NCBI RefSeq assembly: GCF_946184425.1
Contig: NZ_CAMHFP010000002.1
Span: 35,354-99,353 of the forward strand
DNA: 64,000 nucleotides
Source of the DNA: an uncultured Methanobrevibacter sp.
Lineage (GTDB): Archaea; Methanobacteriota; Methanobacteria; Methanobacteriales; Methanobacteriaceae
Direction of reading: 5' to 3'
Part shown: in pieces, positions 36,908 through 46,901 of the stretch
How positions within the stretch are numbered: position 1 is the first letter of the stretch
How the letters are laid out: every line of letters starts with the position of its first letter
Program-made: the position numbers and the translations under genes
The notes under the pieces: generated by a model
The model's input: the letters and a program-made list of their open reading frames with translations, nothing else
The model's database searches: none
What the model was told of the DNA's origin: nothing

Positions 36908-38362
36908 ATGGATTATGATGTTATTTATATTGGAAGTGGAAATGCCGCATGGCAGGGTGGTCGTTTTTTAAGGAAAGCGGGGCTTAAAATATTGATTGTT
37001 GAGGAAAGTCTCTATGGAGGGACATGTGCAAACAGAGGATGCAACTCAAAGGCATTACTTGATGCACCATATGAGATAAAGGCTTTGGCTGATAACTTTG
37101 AAGGTGTTGGTAAAGCGGGAAACTTCGAAGTCGACTGGCCGGCCTTAATGAAATTCAAACAAAAACGTATTGGAAACATGGCTCCCTTTTTAGACGGTAA
37201 GTTCAAGGAATATGACCTGGATGTGGCTCATGGAAAAGGAGTAATTGTAGATGAACACACTGTTAAAGTTGGGGATGAAACATACACTACAGAAAAGATT
37301 GTTATTGCCACAGGTTTAAAGCCAATTATTCCTGACATTAAAGGCCATGAATATTTGCATGACAGCACTGACTTTTTGGATATTTCAGAACTTCCGAAAC
37401 ATGCAATAATTATAGGAGCTGGTTTTGTAGGTATGGAATTTGCATCTATACTGGCTGAAGCAGGTCTTGAAGCTGATGTGATTATTAGGGGAAACATGGC
37501 CTTAAAATATTTCCACCAGCCATATGTGCAGAAGGTAATCGGCATTTTAAAGGAGAAGAATATCAGATTCCATTTCAATGAAACAGTAAAAGAAGTAATA
37601 AAGGATGAAAATGTAATTATTGAAAATCCTGAAGATAGAATCCTCAATGTTGAAAAAGGATTGAATGTTGATGAGGATTTAAGAGATCCCGATGCAAAGA
37701 TAGACAATAAGGCATATGAAAATGCTTTCACAGTAAAGTGTGAAAGTGGATTAAGCATTACCGGAGACTACGTTATAGCTGCAATGGGAAGAGAGGCCAA
37801 CGTAGATGGCATAGGTCTTGAAAATGTTGGATTAACTTACACCAAATCCGGAATCAAAGTAAATGGACACCTTCAAACAAAAGTTCCAAATATTTATGCT
37901 TCAGGAGATGTTGCCGATACAGGCATTGCAAAACTGGTAACAGTTGCCATTCATCACTCAAAATATCTTGCAAAGGAATTGTTGGGCGAAGCGGATGAGA
38001 TTACATATCCTGTTGTGCCTGCTGTAGCTTATACTATTCCAAGGATTGCAACTGTAGGGGTTCCGGCATATGTTGCTGAGAAAAGCGATGAATATGATGT
38101 TCACCAGATAAGGTACGGTAATTCATATTCTCTTGAGCTTAAAAACGATACTACTGCTGAGGCTAAGGTAATTGTAGATAAGGGATTAAACATTGTAGGT
38201 GCAGAAATTTATGCAGCAGATGCTGAAAATGTAGCAAACATGTTCGCATTTATCATTAACAAAAAAATAACTCTTGAAGAACTTGATTACATGATTTATG
38301 CATTCCCTTCAAGCAGTTCAGTATGTTTGTACAAGTTGCATAATATCCATTATGACTTATAG
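36908..38362 (+). CDS. Class I pyridine nucleotide-disulfide oxidoreductase (glutathione/mercuric reductase-like)
   Basis: GGTCANRGCNSKALL redox Cys pair; VIIGAGFVGMEFASIL; YASGDVADTG. Confidence 0.92.
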   Translation: MDYDVIYIGSGNAAWQGGRFLRKAGLKILIVEESLYGGTCANRGCNSKALLDAPYEIKALADNFEGVGKAGNFEVDWPALMKFKQKRIGNMAPFLDGKFKEYDLDVAHGKGVIVDEHTVKVGDETYTTEKIVIATGLKPIIPDIKGHEYLHDSTDFLDISELPKHAIIIGAGFVGMEFASILAEAGLEADVIIRGNMALKYFHQPYVQKVIGILKEKNIRFHFNETVKEVIKDENVIIENPEDRILNVEKGLNVDEDLRDPDAKIDNKAYENAFTVKCESGLSITGDYVIAAMGREANVDGIGLENVGLTYTKSGIKVNGHLQTKVPNIYASGDVADTGIAKLVTVAIHHSKYLAKELLGEADEITYPVVPAVAYTIPRIATVGVPAYVAEKSDEYDVHQIRYGNSYSLELKNDTTAEAKVIVDKGLNIVGAEIYAADAENVANMFAFIINKKITLEELDYMIYAFPSSSSVCLYKLHNIHYDL

Positions 38363-38395
38363 CATGGGTTTAACCTGTGCTTTCTATCTTTTTTT
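38361..38395 (+). terminator. Imperfect hairpin followed by T-rich tract
   Basis: AGCATGGGTTTAACCTGTGCT then TTCTATCTTTTTTTC, right at the stop of 36908..38362. Confidence 0.4.
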
Positions 38396-38474
38396 CATTT
38401 TGAGGATTGATTTTAGAAAAAATTTATTAAGTATAACTTAGTAATTAACATATATTATTTTGAACGTGATTTTT

Positions 38475-38804
38475 ATGACAGATGAAAAAATTACTTATGA
38501 TGATATTAAAAACTATGAAAAATTATTCACATTGGCACCATCATTTCTGCTTGAAAGATGGGCTAAAAAGAATACCAATATGGTTTCAAAGTTTGAATCA
38601 AGAGTTCAAGACCAATTGCACAAGTTAAATGATGGTAATAAAAGAAAATTGGATTTAATTTTGAATAGTCCTGTAGAAGATTTGCAGGCCATTATGGCTG
38701 ATGCATACGAAAAATCCAATAAAAAACAATATAAGATATTGGCTAATCCAAAATATATGGAGTTTATAGAACTGAATTTGGATGAAATTAGAAAAATGGT
38801 TTAG
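38475..38804 (+). CDS. Hypothetical small helical protein
   Basis: MTDEKITYDDIKNYEKLFTLAPSFLLERW; protein-like composition. Confidence 0.55.
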   Translation: MTDEKITYDDIKNYEKLFTLAPSFLLERWAKKNTNMVSKFESRVQDQLHKLNDGNKRKLDLILNSPVEDLQAIMADAYEKSNKKQYKILANPKYMEFIELNLDEIRKMV

Positions 38805-38824
38805 TATTGTAATGTTTTACAATT

Positions 38825-39874
38825 CTAACTCTTTTTTGGTATTTCTGATTTCACATCCCATTTTGCAGAACGGTTAATAAAACATGTGGAAGTTTTTTTC
38901 CAATAGCAGTTGTTGCATGTTTTGCATTTGGTCTCACCGTTGCCTTCAAGTTGCCAATCGACCAAAAAGCTAGGGTCTGCTACAAAAGGTCTTTGCATTG
39001 AAATGTAGTCAATATCTGTTGTGTTTAAAATTTCATTAATCTGATTTTGAGTTGTTGCTCCACCACCTAAAATAACCGGAATATTCACATTTTTAATTAT
39101 CTGTTCGCTGGCTTCAATTAAAGGATTTTTTTCTTTGTTTTCGCGTGTGAAGAATTGTGGTGAACGTGGACGAGTAATCTGAAGTGAATCCGCTCCATAT
39201 TTTTCCAAAATTTTAGCTACCTCAATTGTTTCTGTCAAGGTCATTCCATTTGTTGTTCCATCAAATGCATTTAAACGGCAGTTAATATGCAAATTTGTTG
39301 TTTCTTTAATGACTTTGATTATTTCAAGAACTATTTTCAAGCGGTTTAATGTGCTTCCGCCGTATCTGTCTTTGCGTGAGTTGAAGTTCGGATTTATGAA
39401 TCTGGACAAAAAGTAGTAGTTTCCAAGACCTATCTGAATGCCGTCAAAACCTCCATAATCGAATTTTTGAGCAGCCATAATCATATCTGTCTGGATTTTT
39501 CTTATGTCTTCTATAGACACATCATCAATAGCTATGTTCTGTTCAGTTTTTTTACTGTACTGAACCATTCCCAACTGTGCAAATATGGGAACGTCATATA
39601 CGTGAACGAGATCTGTCAGGTCACGGGCTTCACGTACAAACCTGGCATAATTGGTGGTATTTGAATATTTGGAAAAAACATCCCTTGGATACAAGGAGTA
39701 CAATTCTGTAATTATCAGTCCGACACCGCTTGCGGCGATATTTTCATATCTGTTATAGATTTCAGGTGTTAAATTCCCTGTTTTTTCTCTTTCAGATTCC
39801 CATAAACCAGTTCTTACAATTCTGCTATTAAGTTTCAAGTCTCCAAATTCACAATAATCAAATAAGTCCTTCAT
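38825..39874 (-). CDS. Old Yellow Enzyme family NADH:flavin oxidoreductase
   Basis: LNSRIVRTGLWESE...YGGSTLNRLKIVLEII; CKTCNNCYWK; paralogue at 56106. Confidence 0.92.
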   Translation of the reverse strand: MKDLFDYCEFGDLKLNSRIVRTGLWESEREKTGNLTPEIYNRYENIAASGVGLIITELYSLYPRDVFSKYSNTTNYARFVREARDLTDLVHVYDVPIFAQLGMVQYSKKTEQNIAIDDVSIEDIRKIQTDMIMAAQKFDYGGFDGIQIGLGNYYFLSRFINPNFNSRKDRYGGSTLNRLKIVLEIIKVIKETTNLHINCRLNAFDGTTNGMTLTETIEVAKILEKYGADSLQITRPRSPQFFTRENKEKNPLIEASEQIIKNVNIPVILGGGATTQNQINEILNTTDIDYISMQRPFVADPSFLVDWQLEGNGETKCKTCNNCYWKKTSTCFINRSAKWDVKSEIPKKS

Positions 39875-39912
39875 GGTTATTAATATAATATAAAATAATA
39901 TAAATATTAATC

Positions 39913-40173
39913 ATGTCAGTAGAAAGATGCCCACATTGCAATAAGATATTGTCTCCTCAGGAGTCAGTCTGCAGCAATTGTGGCAAAAAGGTTAAAAATC
40001 CAAATATAGGAAAAATTAATTCCATATATCATAAAAGCAATGTAGCAACATTGATTTTCTTTGCCGTGTTTCTGGTTGTGGCTTTGATATATGCATTTGT
40101 TGACTGGATTTTGGCCATTATTGTTGGTGTTGTTTTGATGGGTTTATTTATGTATTTAATATTTAAACGGTGA
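39913..40173 (+). CDS. Zinc-ribbon membrane protein
   Basis: CPHCNKILSPQESVCSNCG; two TM helices. Confidence 0.7.
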   Translation: MSVERCPHCNKILSPQESVCSNCGKKVKNPNIGKINSIYHKSNVATLIFFAVFLVVALIYAFVDWILAIIVGVVLMGLFMYLIFKR

Positions 40174-40179
40174 AAAATT

Positions 40180-40629
40180 ATGAATGATCTGAATTTTGAT
40201 GATGAAAGAATCCTTTTTACACCATTGATTCTTTATATTGATTATATTTATTTGCTTCACAATGACTATTTAAAAAAGACTTATAAGGACTTGACTCCCA
40301 GTGATGTGACATATCTGATTAATATTTTTTATCATCAGAACTGTTCACAAAGGGACTTGGCAGAGCTTTTGTTTGTTTCAGAGTCAAATGTGGCTCAGAT
40401 AATTAAAAAATTGGAAAAAAAGGAATATATTGTCAGAGTTCCTGATGATAAAAATAAAAGTAGAAAAATAATTAATTTAACTTCTAAAGGCAAAAATACA
40501 GTTTTCATGATTATAAAAGGAATGTATGAATGGGAAGGCGAATTTTTCAAGGATTATAATCCTGAGGATGTTGAAAACTTTAAGAAAATGTTATATGAAT
40601 ATTCACAAAAAACAATCAATTCAATCTAA
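40180..40629 (+). CDS. MarR family transcriptional regulator
   Basis: CSQRDLAELLFVSESNVAQIIKKLEKKEYIVRVPDDKNKSRKIINLTSKG. Confidence 0.92.
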   Translation: MNDLNFDDERILFTPLILYIDYIYLLHNDYLKKTYKDLTPSDVTYLINIFYHQNCSQRDLAELLFVSESNVAQIIKKLEKKEYIVRVPDDKNKSRKIINLTSKGKNTVFMIIKGMYEWEGEFFKDYNPEDVENFKKMLYEYSQKTINSI

Positions 40630-40666
40630 ATATTTATATGGTGAGGTTTACATAATTATAAATTAA

Positions 40667-40685
40667 GACTTAAGGTACTTAAGTC
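40667..40685. promoter_or_regulatory. Palindrome GACTTAAGGTACTTAAGTC, candidate MarR operator
   Basis: 7-bp perfect arms with 5-bp spacer between marR-like and ferritin-like genes. Confidence 0.6.
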
Positions 40686-40702
40686 ATTCTTTAGGTGATA
40701 TT

Positions 40703-41182
40703 ATGGCTGATAAAGAAAAAACAATTGAAGTATTACAAGCTATTGTAACCGGATTATCTGCAAATTCATTTGGACACAGAATTCAATCAAAAATATTTGC
40801 GGGATTAGGATTCCAATCTTTAGGAGACAAATATACTACCCATGCAACTGAAGAAATGGACTTTGTAGAACAATTCATGGACCGTATCTTAGATTTAGGC
40901 GGAGAAATCAAACAGGAAGCTCAAGAAGCTAAACCTATTTATACTGACATTGTTGAGTTCATTGAAGCAGATTATCAGGTATCTGTTGAAGGTATTGCAT
41001 TTTTAAATGAAGTAATGGACTCAGGCATTTTTGATGCAACCACTTATGACTTAATGAAAGAATATCTTAAAGATGAAGAAGAGGACATGTACTGGAGCGA
41101 ACAGCAATTGGATTTATGCAAAATGATTGGTAAACAAAATTACTTGACCCAATTATTAATAAACGACCAAAACGCAGAATAG
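40703..41182 (+). CDS. Ferritin-like (bacterioferritin/Dps-type) protein
   Basis: THATEEMDFVEQFMDRILDLGGEI; KDEEEDMYWSEQQLDL. Confidence 0.75.
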   Translation: MADKEKTIEVLQAIVTGLSANSFGHRIQSKIFAGLGFQSLGDKYTTHATEEMDFVEQFMDRILDLGGEIKQEAQEAKPIYTDIVEFIEADYQVSVEGIAFLNEVMDSGIFDATTYDLMKEYLKDEEEDMYWSEQQLDLCKMIGKQNYLTQLLINDQNAE

Positions 41183-41188
41183 ATTACT

Positions 41189-41968
41189 ATGAAAATCAAA
41201 GCTGTAAAAAATATTGAAAACGGTTTCATGACTCAGGGATTTGCTTTTGGTGGAGAAGAAGGTCCTGAAAAATTTGATAATTCCATCAAATATCGTTCAA
41301 GCATTCAAAACTTTTTAATTGACACTGGTGATGATGTTATTTTAGTTGATACAGGTGTTCCAAACACATTTCCAATTAACGAACCAGATGAATCAACTCC
41401 ATTATTTATGGGAGATAAATTCACTGAATATTTAACTTCCCTTAAAGAATTAGGCTATGATAAGGAAGATGTTACTAAAATTATTCTTACCCACAAACAT
41501 ATTGACCATTCAGGTGAAATAAAACAGTTCCCAAATGCTAAAGTTTACCTGTCAAAAACAGAAGCGGAAGCATTAAATCTTGAAGGGGACAATATTGTTC
41601 CTGTCGAGTTTACTGACGGCACTTATCACAACTTTGAAAAATCACAAAAAATCGTAGATGGTGTATACTTAATAGAAGCAGTTGGCCACACTATGGGTAA
41701 CAGTTTAGTAATTGCAGAAGATGATGGATTATTCTACATGTTCCAAGGAGACATTACATATACTGATGAAGCATTGTATGCAAATAAGCTTTCTACTGTT
41801 TTTGAAGATATTGAAAAAGCAAGGGAAGCATTAGACAATGTTCGTGAATTTGTAAAAAATAATCCAACAGTATATTTATCAACCCATACACCATTAGGTC
41901 ATGAGAATCTGGAAAACAAATCAGTTATTGATTTGGAAAATCCCCCAGAAAGTATTTATCCAGAATAG
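41189..41968 (+). CDS. MBL-fold metallohydrolase (lactonase-like)
   Basis: ILTHKHIDHSGEI; EAVGHTMGNSL; FQGDITY. Confidence 0.9.
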   Translation: MKIKAVKNIENGFMTQGFAFGGEEGPEKFDNSIKYRSSIQNFLIDTGDDVILVDTGVPNTFPINEPDESTPLFMGDKFTEYLTSLKELGYDKEDVTKIILTHKHIDHSGEIKQFPNAKVYLSKTEAEALNLEGDNIVPVEFTDGTYHNFEKSQKIVDGVYLIEAVGHTMGNSLVIAEDDGLFYMFQGDITYTDEALYANKLSTVFEDIEKAREALDNVREFVKNNPTVYLSTHTPLGHENLENKSVIDLENPPESIYPE

Positions 41969-42005
41969 ATACTTTCAAATTCTTTTTTTTTTAAAGGTTT
42001 TTTTA

Positions 42006-42767
42006 ATGAAAATATTATATTTTACATCAACTGGGAATAATCTATATATTTCTCAAAAACTGGGCGGTGAATTGCTGAGCATCCCCAAACTTGTGAAAAA
42101 CAATGAATTTGATATTCAAGATGAATGTGTGGGCATTGTTTTTCCAGTATTTTTCGCTAATTCACCAAAAATGCTTCGTGAATTTCTAAAAAAAGTTAAT
42201 ATAAAAACTGATTATCTGTTCATTATAACTTCATACGGTTCTGACGGTGATCAGAATGCACTGAGAATAATGATTGAAACTCTCCAAAATAGGGGCATTC
42301 ATGTAAATTATGCCAATTCTGTTTTGATGGTTGATAATTTCCTTCCAATGTTTGACATGGCTGAAGAAAAGAAAATTAAAAAAGATGAGGACATTGATGC
42401 TCAAATTGAATCTATTAAAGAGGATATAGATTTGAGAAAGGATTTTAGACTATCCAAAAAGATGTTTACAGACATTCCAAATATTGAAGATGTTTTGGAA
42501 AAAACAATGATTTCAAAGTTCCATATATCAGTCAGTGAAGATTGCACCAATTGCCAAATTTGTAGCAGGGTCTGTCCTAGAGGAAATATTGCATTTGCTG
42601 ATGAAAAACCGGTTATAGGTGAAAATTGTGAGTTCTGTCTTGGCTGTGTACATCACTGCAAAAATAATGTTTTGACGATAAATGATGAAAAAAACAGCTC
42701 TGAAAGATTCAGAAATCCTCACATTAAGCTTTCTCAAATCATTAAAAGTAACAATGTTTTAACATAA
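42006..42767 (+). CDS. EFR1-type flavodoxin-ferredoxin protein
   Basis: MKILYFTSTGNNLYIS flavodoxin; CTNCQICSRVCPRGNI and CEFCLGCVHHCKNN. Confidence 0.9.
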   Translation: MKILYFTSTGNNLYISQKLGGELLSIPKLVKNNEFDIQDECVGIVFPVFFANSPKMLREFLKKVNIKTDYLFIITSYGSDGDQNALRIMIETLQNRGIHVNYANSVLMVDNFLPMFDMAEEKKIKKDEDIDAQIESIKEDIDLRKDFRLSKKMFTDIPNIEDVLEKTMISKFHISVSEDCTNCQICSRVCPRGNIAFADEKPVIGENCEFCLGCVHHCKNNVLTINDEKNSSERFRNPHIKLSQIIKSNNVLT

Positions 42768-42800
42768 GATTAATTTAATAGTTTTCCCATAATTAGATTC

Positions 42801-43226
42801 ATGAAAAGCTATAAACTTTTTATTTTCATCATGGTTTTAATTGCCTGTGTATCAATATCTGCAGGTTTCAGTGCAGATACAACTAAGATAGTTGACGGAT
42901 TAAATTCATCATCTGATTTAACACAGGCATTAAAGGATGCAGGAACTCAAAATAAAACTGTAATGTTGCTTTTTGATCAGGACAGTTGTTATTATTGTGA
43001 CTTGTTGAAGCAGGATGTTTTAAGTAAAAGCAATGTTCAAAAAGAGTTAAATGACAAATTCATTGTTGTTGATGTTGATGTTAACAAGCAACCTCAGCTT
43101 GCTGCGCAGTATAAGGTTGTTGGAACTCCAATGATTGTATTTTTGGATTCTAATTCCAAAGAACTGCAAAGAATTGAGGGTTATGTTTCAGCAGATGAAT
43201 TTTTAACTTCAATTAAGGAGATTTAA
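42801..43226 (+). CDS. Secreted thioredoxin-fold protein
   Basis: Signal peptide; DQDSCYYCDLLKQDVL; VVGTPMIVFLD. Confidence 0.9.
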   Translation: MKSYKLFIFIMVLIACVSISAGFSADTTKIVDGLNSSSDLTQALKDAGTQNKTVMLLFDQDSCYYCDLLKQDVLSKSNVQKELNDKFIVVDVDVNKQPQLAAQYKVVGTPMIVFLDSNSKELQRIEGYVSADEFLTSIKEI

Positions 43227-43847
43227 ATGGAATTTCTTCCGTTAATCTCATTTACCACAGGAGCAATATCCATATTGTCTCCCTGTATTTTACCTATTTT
43301 ACCTATTTTTGTAAGCGTTAGTCTTAAATCCAAATCAAAAAGTGAATTGATATCATTTATATGTGGTCTGTTGACTATTTTTATTGCAGTAATATTTTTA
43401 ACAGGATTTTTTACAGCTATTTTATATGCTTATATAGCCCAAATAAGACTAATTTCAGCAATTATTCTCCTGATTATTGGAATTTTGATGTTTTTTGATT
43501 ATTCTTTAAGCTTCAAAATAATTCCTCAGATAAAAGATAATGGAATTGTATCTAATTATTTGATGGGAGTTTTGACATCAGTTGCCTGGGCTCCATGTTA
43601 TAGTGGATATCTGATAGCTCTTATAACCTTATTAATCAGTTCAAACAGTCCGACATATGCTATAGTTAATATAATAATCTATTCAGTTGGTTTTGCTTTG
43701 ACCTTGCTTGTCTTAAGCTATTTCATATCTAAAATAAATTTGGAAAAATTAATTTTAAAAACAAGATATATTCCAAAGATTTTTGCAGTTTTAGTAATCT
43801 TTGGAGCTATATATTTAATTTATGAATCAATGAAGGTATTGATTTAA
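43227..43847 (+). CDS. CcdA-like (cytochrome c biogenesis / DsbD TM domain) protein
   Basis: SILSPCILPILPIFVSVSL; SVAWAPCYSGYL paired Cys in TM helices. Confidence 0.88.
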   Translation: MEFLPLISFTTGAISILSPCILPILPIFVSVSLKSKSKSELISFICGLLTIFIAVIFLTGFFTAILYAYIAQIRLISAIILLIIGILMFFDYSLSFKIIPQIKDNGIVSNYLMGVLTSVAWAPCYSGYLIALITLLISSNSPTYAIVNIIIYSVGFALTLLVLSYFISKINLEKLILKTRYIPKIFAVLVIFGAIYLIYESMKVLI

Positions 43848-43899
43848 TATTGTTCAATTGAAAATAAGAATTGGAAAGCTACAAAGTAGCCATATATTT

Positions 43900-44868
43900 T
43901 TAAATTACTTCAAAATCTATCAGTTTTATTTTGTTTGAAATGAGATCTGAATTTTCATCAATCTCTTCGGATAATTTTGTAGTAATGTATTTTTTGTTGT
44001 CGTCTGCAAACACGGTAGCAATTGTCAATTCATCACTGTTCATCAAAACCCCTGCCAAAAAGTTTGCGCCACTGGAGATTCCAATTCCCAAACCGAATTC
44101 CTTAGCTATTCTTTTTGACATATTTATGGCATCACAATCGTGGATTAAGACAATTTCATCAATTGCACTTTGATCAACAATTCCAGGTATGAAATCATCG
44201 CCAATACCCTCAATTAAATGGCTGCCTTCTTCCATACCCATTTTAAGGATAGATAATGTTGATGGCTCAAGTGCAATAATTTTTGAGTCAGGATTGCTGT
44301 CCTTTAATCGTTTTCCGATTCCCATAAGTGTTCCACCTGTTCCGATTCCTGAAACAAATGCATTTACATTAGGAACTGCATCAATTATTTCCTGACCTGT
44401 AGTTTTATATTGTGCTTCAACGTTTAACTCATTATCAAATTGAAGTGGTCTGAATGCATTATTTTCTTTTGCAAAATCTTCTGCAAGTTCTAAAGCTTTT
44501 TTAAATCCACCTTCTTCTTTGGATACAAGATGCACATGAGCGCCATACATCTCAATCAGATTTCTTCTTTCAACTGATACCCAGTCGGGCATGAATATAT
44601 GTACGTCATGGCCGTAGAATGCACCTATTGCGCTGAATGAAATTCCTGTGTTTCCGCTTGTTACTTCTACAATTGGCTGACCATCTTTTAGTTCTCCGTT
44701 TTGTTTTGATTTTTGAATGATGTATAAAGCAATTCTGTCTTTTATGCTTCCTGAGTAATTGTAATATTCAAGTTTGGTGTAGATACTTCCTAATTTGCCT
44801 TCATATTCATAATTAATCTTTATCATTGGGGTGTTGCCAATTAACTTTTCTAAACTCATAATGTTCAA
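43900..44868 (-). CDS. Cysteine synthase family PLP enzyme
   Basis: LIGNTPMIKI; GSIKDRIALYII; VEVTSGNTGISFS; GIGTGGTLMGIG. Confidence 0.92.
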   Translation of the reverse strand: MNIMSLEKLIGNTPMIKINYEYEGKLGSIYTKLEYYNYSGSIKDRIALYIIQKSKQNGELKDGQPIVEVTSGNTGISFSAIGAFYGHDVHIFMPDWVSVERRNLIEMYGAHVHLVSKEEGGFKKALELAEDFAKENNAFRPLQFDNELNVEAQYKTTGQEIIDAVPNVNAFVSGIGTGGTLMGIGKRLKDSNPDSKIIALEPSTLSILKMGMEEGSHLIEGIGDDFIPGIVDQSAIDEIVLIHDCDAINMSKRIAKEFGLGIGISSGANFLAGVLMNSDELTIATVFADDNKKYITTKLSEEIDENSDLISNKIKLIDFEVI

Positions 44869-45162
44869 TCCGATTCAATAATATAATATTTTATTTATGT
44901 TTTTCAATTATAATATATTTTTTTGTAAATTCTCTTCGCTGATTGAAATGATTAAAAGATGAAATTATAATTTTAAACTTTCAAAATTGGGAATAAATAT
45001 ATTGTCAACTATTTTAGACAATCCTGGTGTATTTTAAATATTATATTCTTTAAATAATTAATTATAGAGGTTATGTTAACAAAAGGTTAGCAGATCATAT
45101 TCTATAATTTTATAAAAATTGTAGAAGGATTTTTTCTCAATTAATTTGGGAGGAGGGATTAT

Positions 45163-46326
45163 ATGAGGATCTGTCCTGAATGCGGTACTGAAAACAGTGA
45201 TAATTCAAAATTTTGTAGAAATTGCGGAAGCAGTTTTGAAAATCTTGCAACAGATGATTTGGGAGTTGGTCAAAACAAACGAAATGTAGGCAATGCTTCA
45301 AATCAGAAAAATAAATGGATAGCATTAATATTAAATTTTATTGGAGGAATGATTGCTTATTGTTTTAGTGGTATAGGACATATACTTTATCTTCGATTGT
45401 ATAAACGGGGATTAATTTTATGTGCAATAGGATTATTAATTACCGCAATATTTGGCATAATTGCTATTTTCAATGATAGTTTCACTGTCACTTTATTATC
45501 ATTGATATTTGGATTCGGATTGATAATTTATTCTATGTATGATGCTTATAAATGCACTGATGCAATAAATGAGGGCAAACAGTTGCCTTTGCTTTTCAAT
45601 GCAATAGATTCAGAATCCATGTCAAAATCAAAGGTAATAGCAGTTATTCTAATTTGCGTTGTTGCTCTATTTGCTTTGGTGGGAGCCATAATTTTATCTC
45701 CAGAACCTGATTATTCTCCGCAACTTACCAATGGCCTTAGTGGGGATATTATAGGTGGGGATGTCGAAGACTATGATGTTCAAATAAAAATTATCTGTCC
45801 TGTTGAATGGTCTGCTTCAATTGGTGATGAAAATACCAGCACTCATTATGAAGGAACAGGCAATAGGACTATTAATATTGATTCTGATGATTATGAAGTA
45901 ATTGCTGCTGCTGTGCAGAAGACTAAAAGTGGTTCGGATAATCTGAAGGTTCAGATTATAAAAGATGGTAAGGTTGTTGATACAGAAAGCACTACTAAAG
46001 ATTATGGTGTTGTTACTGTAAGCGCCACTCTTGACGGTAAAACTTTTGCCAATCCTAGTTCTGATAAGATACAGTTTAAAATTACCTGCCCTGTTGAATG
46101 GTCAGCCTCCATTGGTGGAGATGACACAAATACACATTATGAGGGAACAGGCAATAAAATCATTGAAGTTGACCCTAAAAACTATAAAGTGATCGCTGCT
46201 GCTGTGCAGAAGACTAAAAGTGGTTCGGATAATCTAAAAGTTGAAATTATAAAAGATGGTAAGGTTGTTGATACAGAAAGCACTTCTAAAGATTATGGTG
46301 TTGTAACTGTAAGTACGACTATTTAA
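45163..46326 (+). CDS. Zinc-ribbon membrane protein with two near-identical extracytoplasmic repeats
   Basis: CPECGTENSDNSKFCRNCG; TM helices; tandem CPVEWSASIG..THYEGTGN..VIAAAVQKTKSGSDNLKV.IIKDGKVVDTES. Confidence 0.8.
   Translation: MRICPECGTENSDNSKFCRNCGSSFENLATDDLGVGQNKRNVGNASNQKNKWIALILNFIGGMIAYCFSGIGHILYLRLYKRGLILCAIGLLITAIFGIIAIFNDSFTVTLLSLIFGFGLIIYSMYDAYKCTDAINEGKQLPLLFNAIDSESMSKSKVIAVILICVVALFALVGAIILSPEPDYSPQLTNGLSGDIIGGDVEDYDVQIKIICPVEWSASIGDENTSTHYEGTGNRTINIDSDDYEVIAAAVQKTKSGSDNLKVQIIKDGKVVDTESTTKDYGVVTVSATLDGKTFANPSSDKIQFKITCPVEWSASIGGDDTNTHYEGTGNKIIEVDPKNYKVIAAAVQKTKSGSDNLKVEIIKDGKVVDTESTSKDYGVVTVSTTI
45901..46317 (+). repeat. Intragenic tandem duplication, period 291 bp
   Basis: GCTGCTGCTGTGCAGAAGACTAAAAGTGGTTCGGATAATCT occurs at 45904 and 46195 identically. 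Confidence 0.85.
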
Positions 46327-46371
46327 TATTATTTCTTACCATTCTTTTTTTTTAAATCAAAATTGTGATTG

Positions 46372-46869
46372 TTATTCCGGTAGACTTTCTGTCCATTGAT
46401 AAGCGATTCTTGCGGATTTGTCATTAACATATACAGTTCCGCATTTCTTAAAATCATTTCTTTCAATTAGTTTTTGCATCACCAGATTGTTTTTGTGCGT
46501 GTCTATTCTAATGTTTTTGGATATGCTTTTGCAGTATTTGATGGCGCAATCGAAAATACCTCTGCACTTACCGTCACTTGCAATTCTGTGTACAGTTACA
46601 TATGCATCATCATTTAACCATTCACCATTTTCGATGTATCTGTATGTGGGTTCATCACCTCTAAAAAGTGCAAATACTCCATGAGGAGATTCATTTTCAT
46701 AAATCAGATAGCAAATTTCATTTTCAATGTCATTTTCTATCAATTCTTTTGTAGGGTAATGATGTCCCCACTGTGTCGGATTTCCGGATTTAATCATGAA
46801 ATTCTGTGCAATTTCATATATTTCCATGATTTTATCCAAGTCGTCAGTTACGGCTTTTTGGATATGCAT
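46372..46869 (-). CDS. GNAT family N-acetyltransferase
   Basis: YVTVHRIASDGKCRGIFDCAIKYCKS; LVMQKLIERNDFKKCGTVYV. Confidence 0.88.
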   Translation of the reverse strand: MHIQKAVTDDLDKIMEIYEIAQNFMIKSGNPTQWGHHYPTKELIENDIENEICYLIYENESPHGVFALFRGDEPTYRYIENGEWLNDDAYVTVHRIASDGKCRGIFDCAIKYCKSISKNIRIDTHKNNLVMQKLIERNDFKKCGTVYVNDKSARIAYQWTESLPE

Positions 46870-46901
46870 TTTTTTTGACCTACAATAATTATTTTTGTCA
46901 G

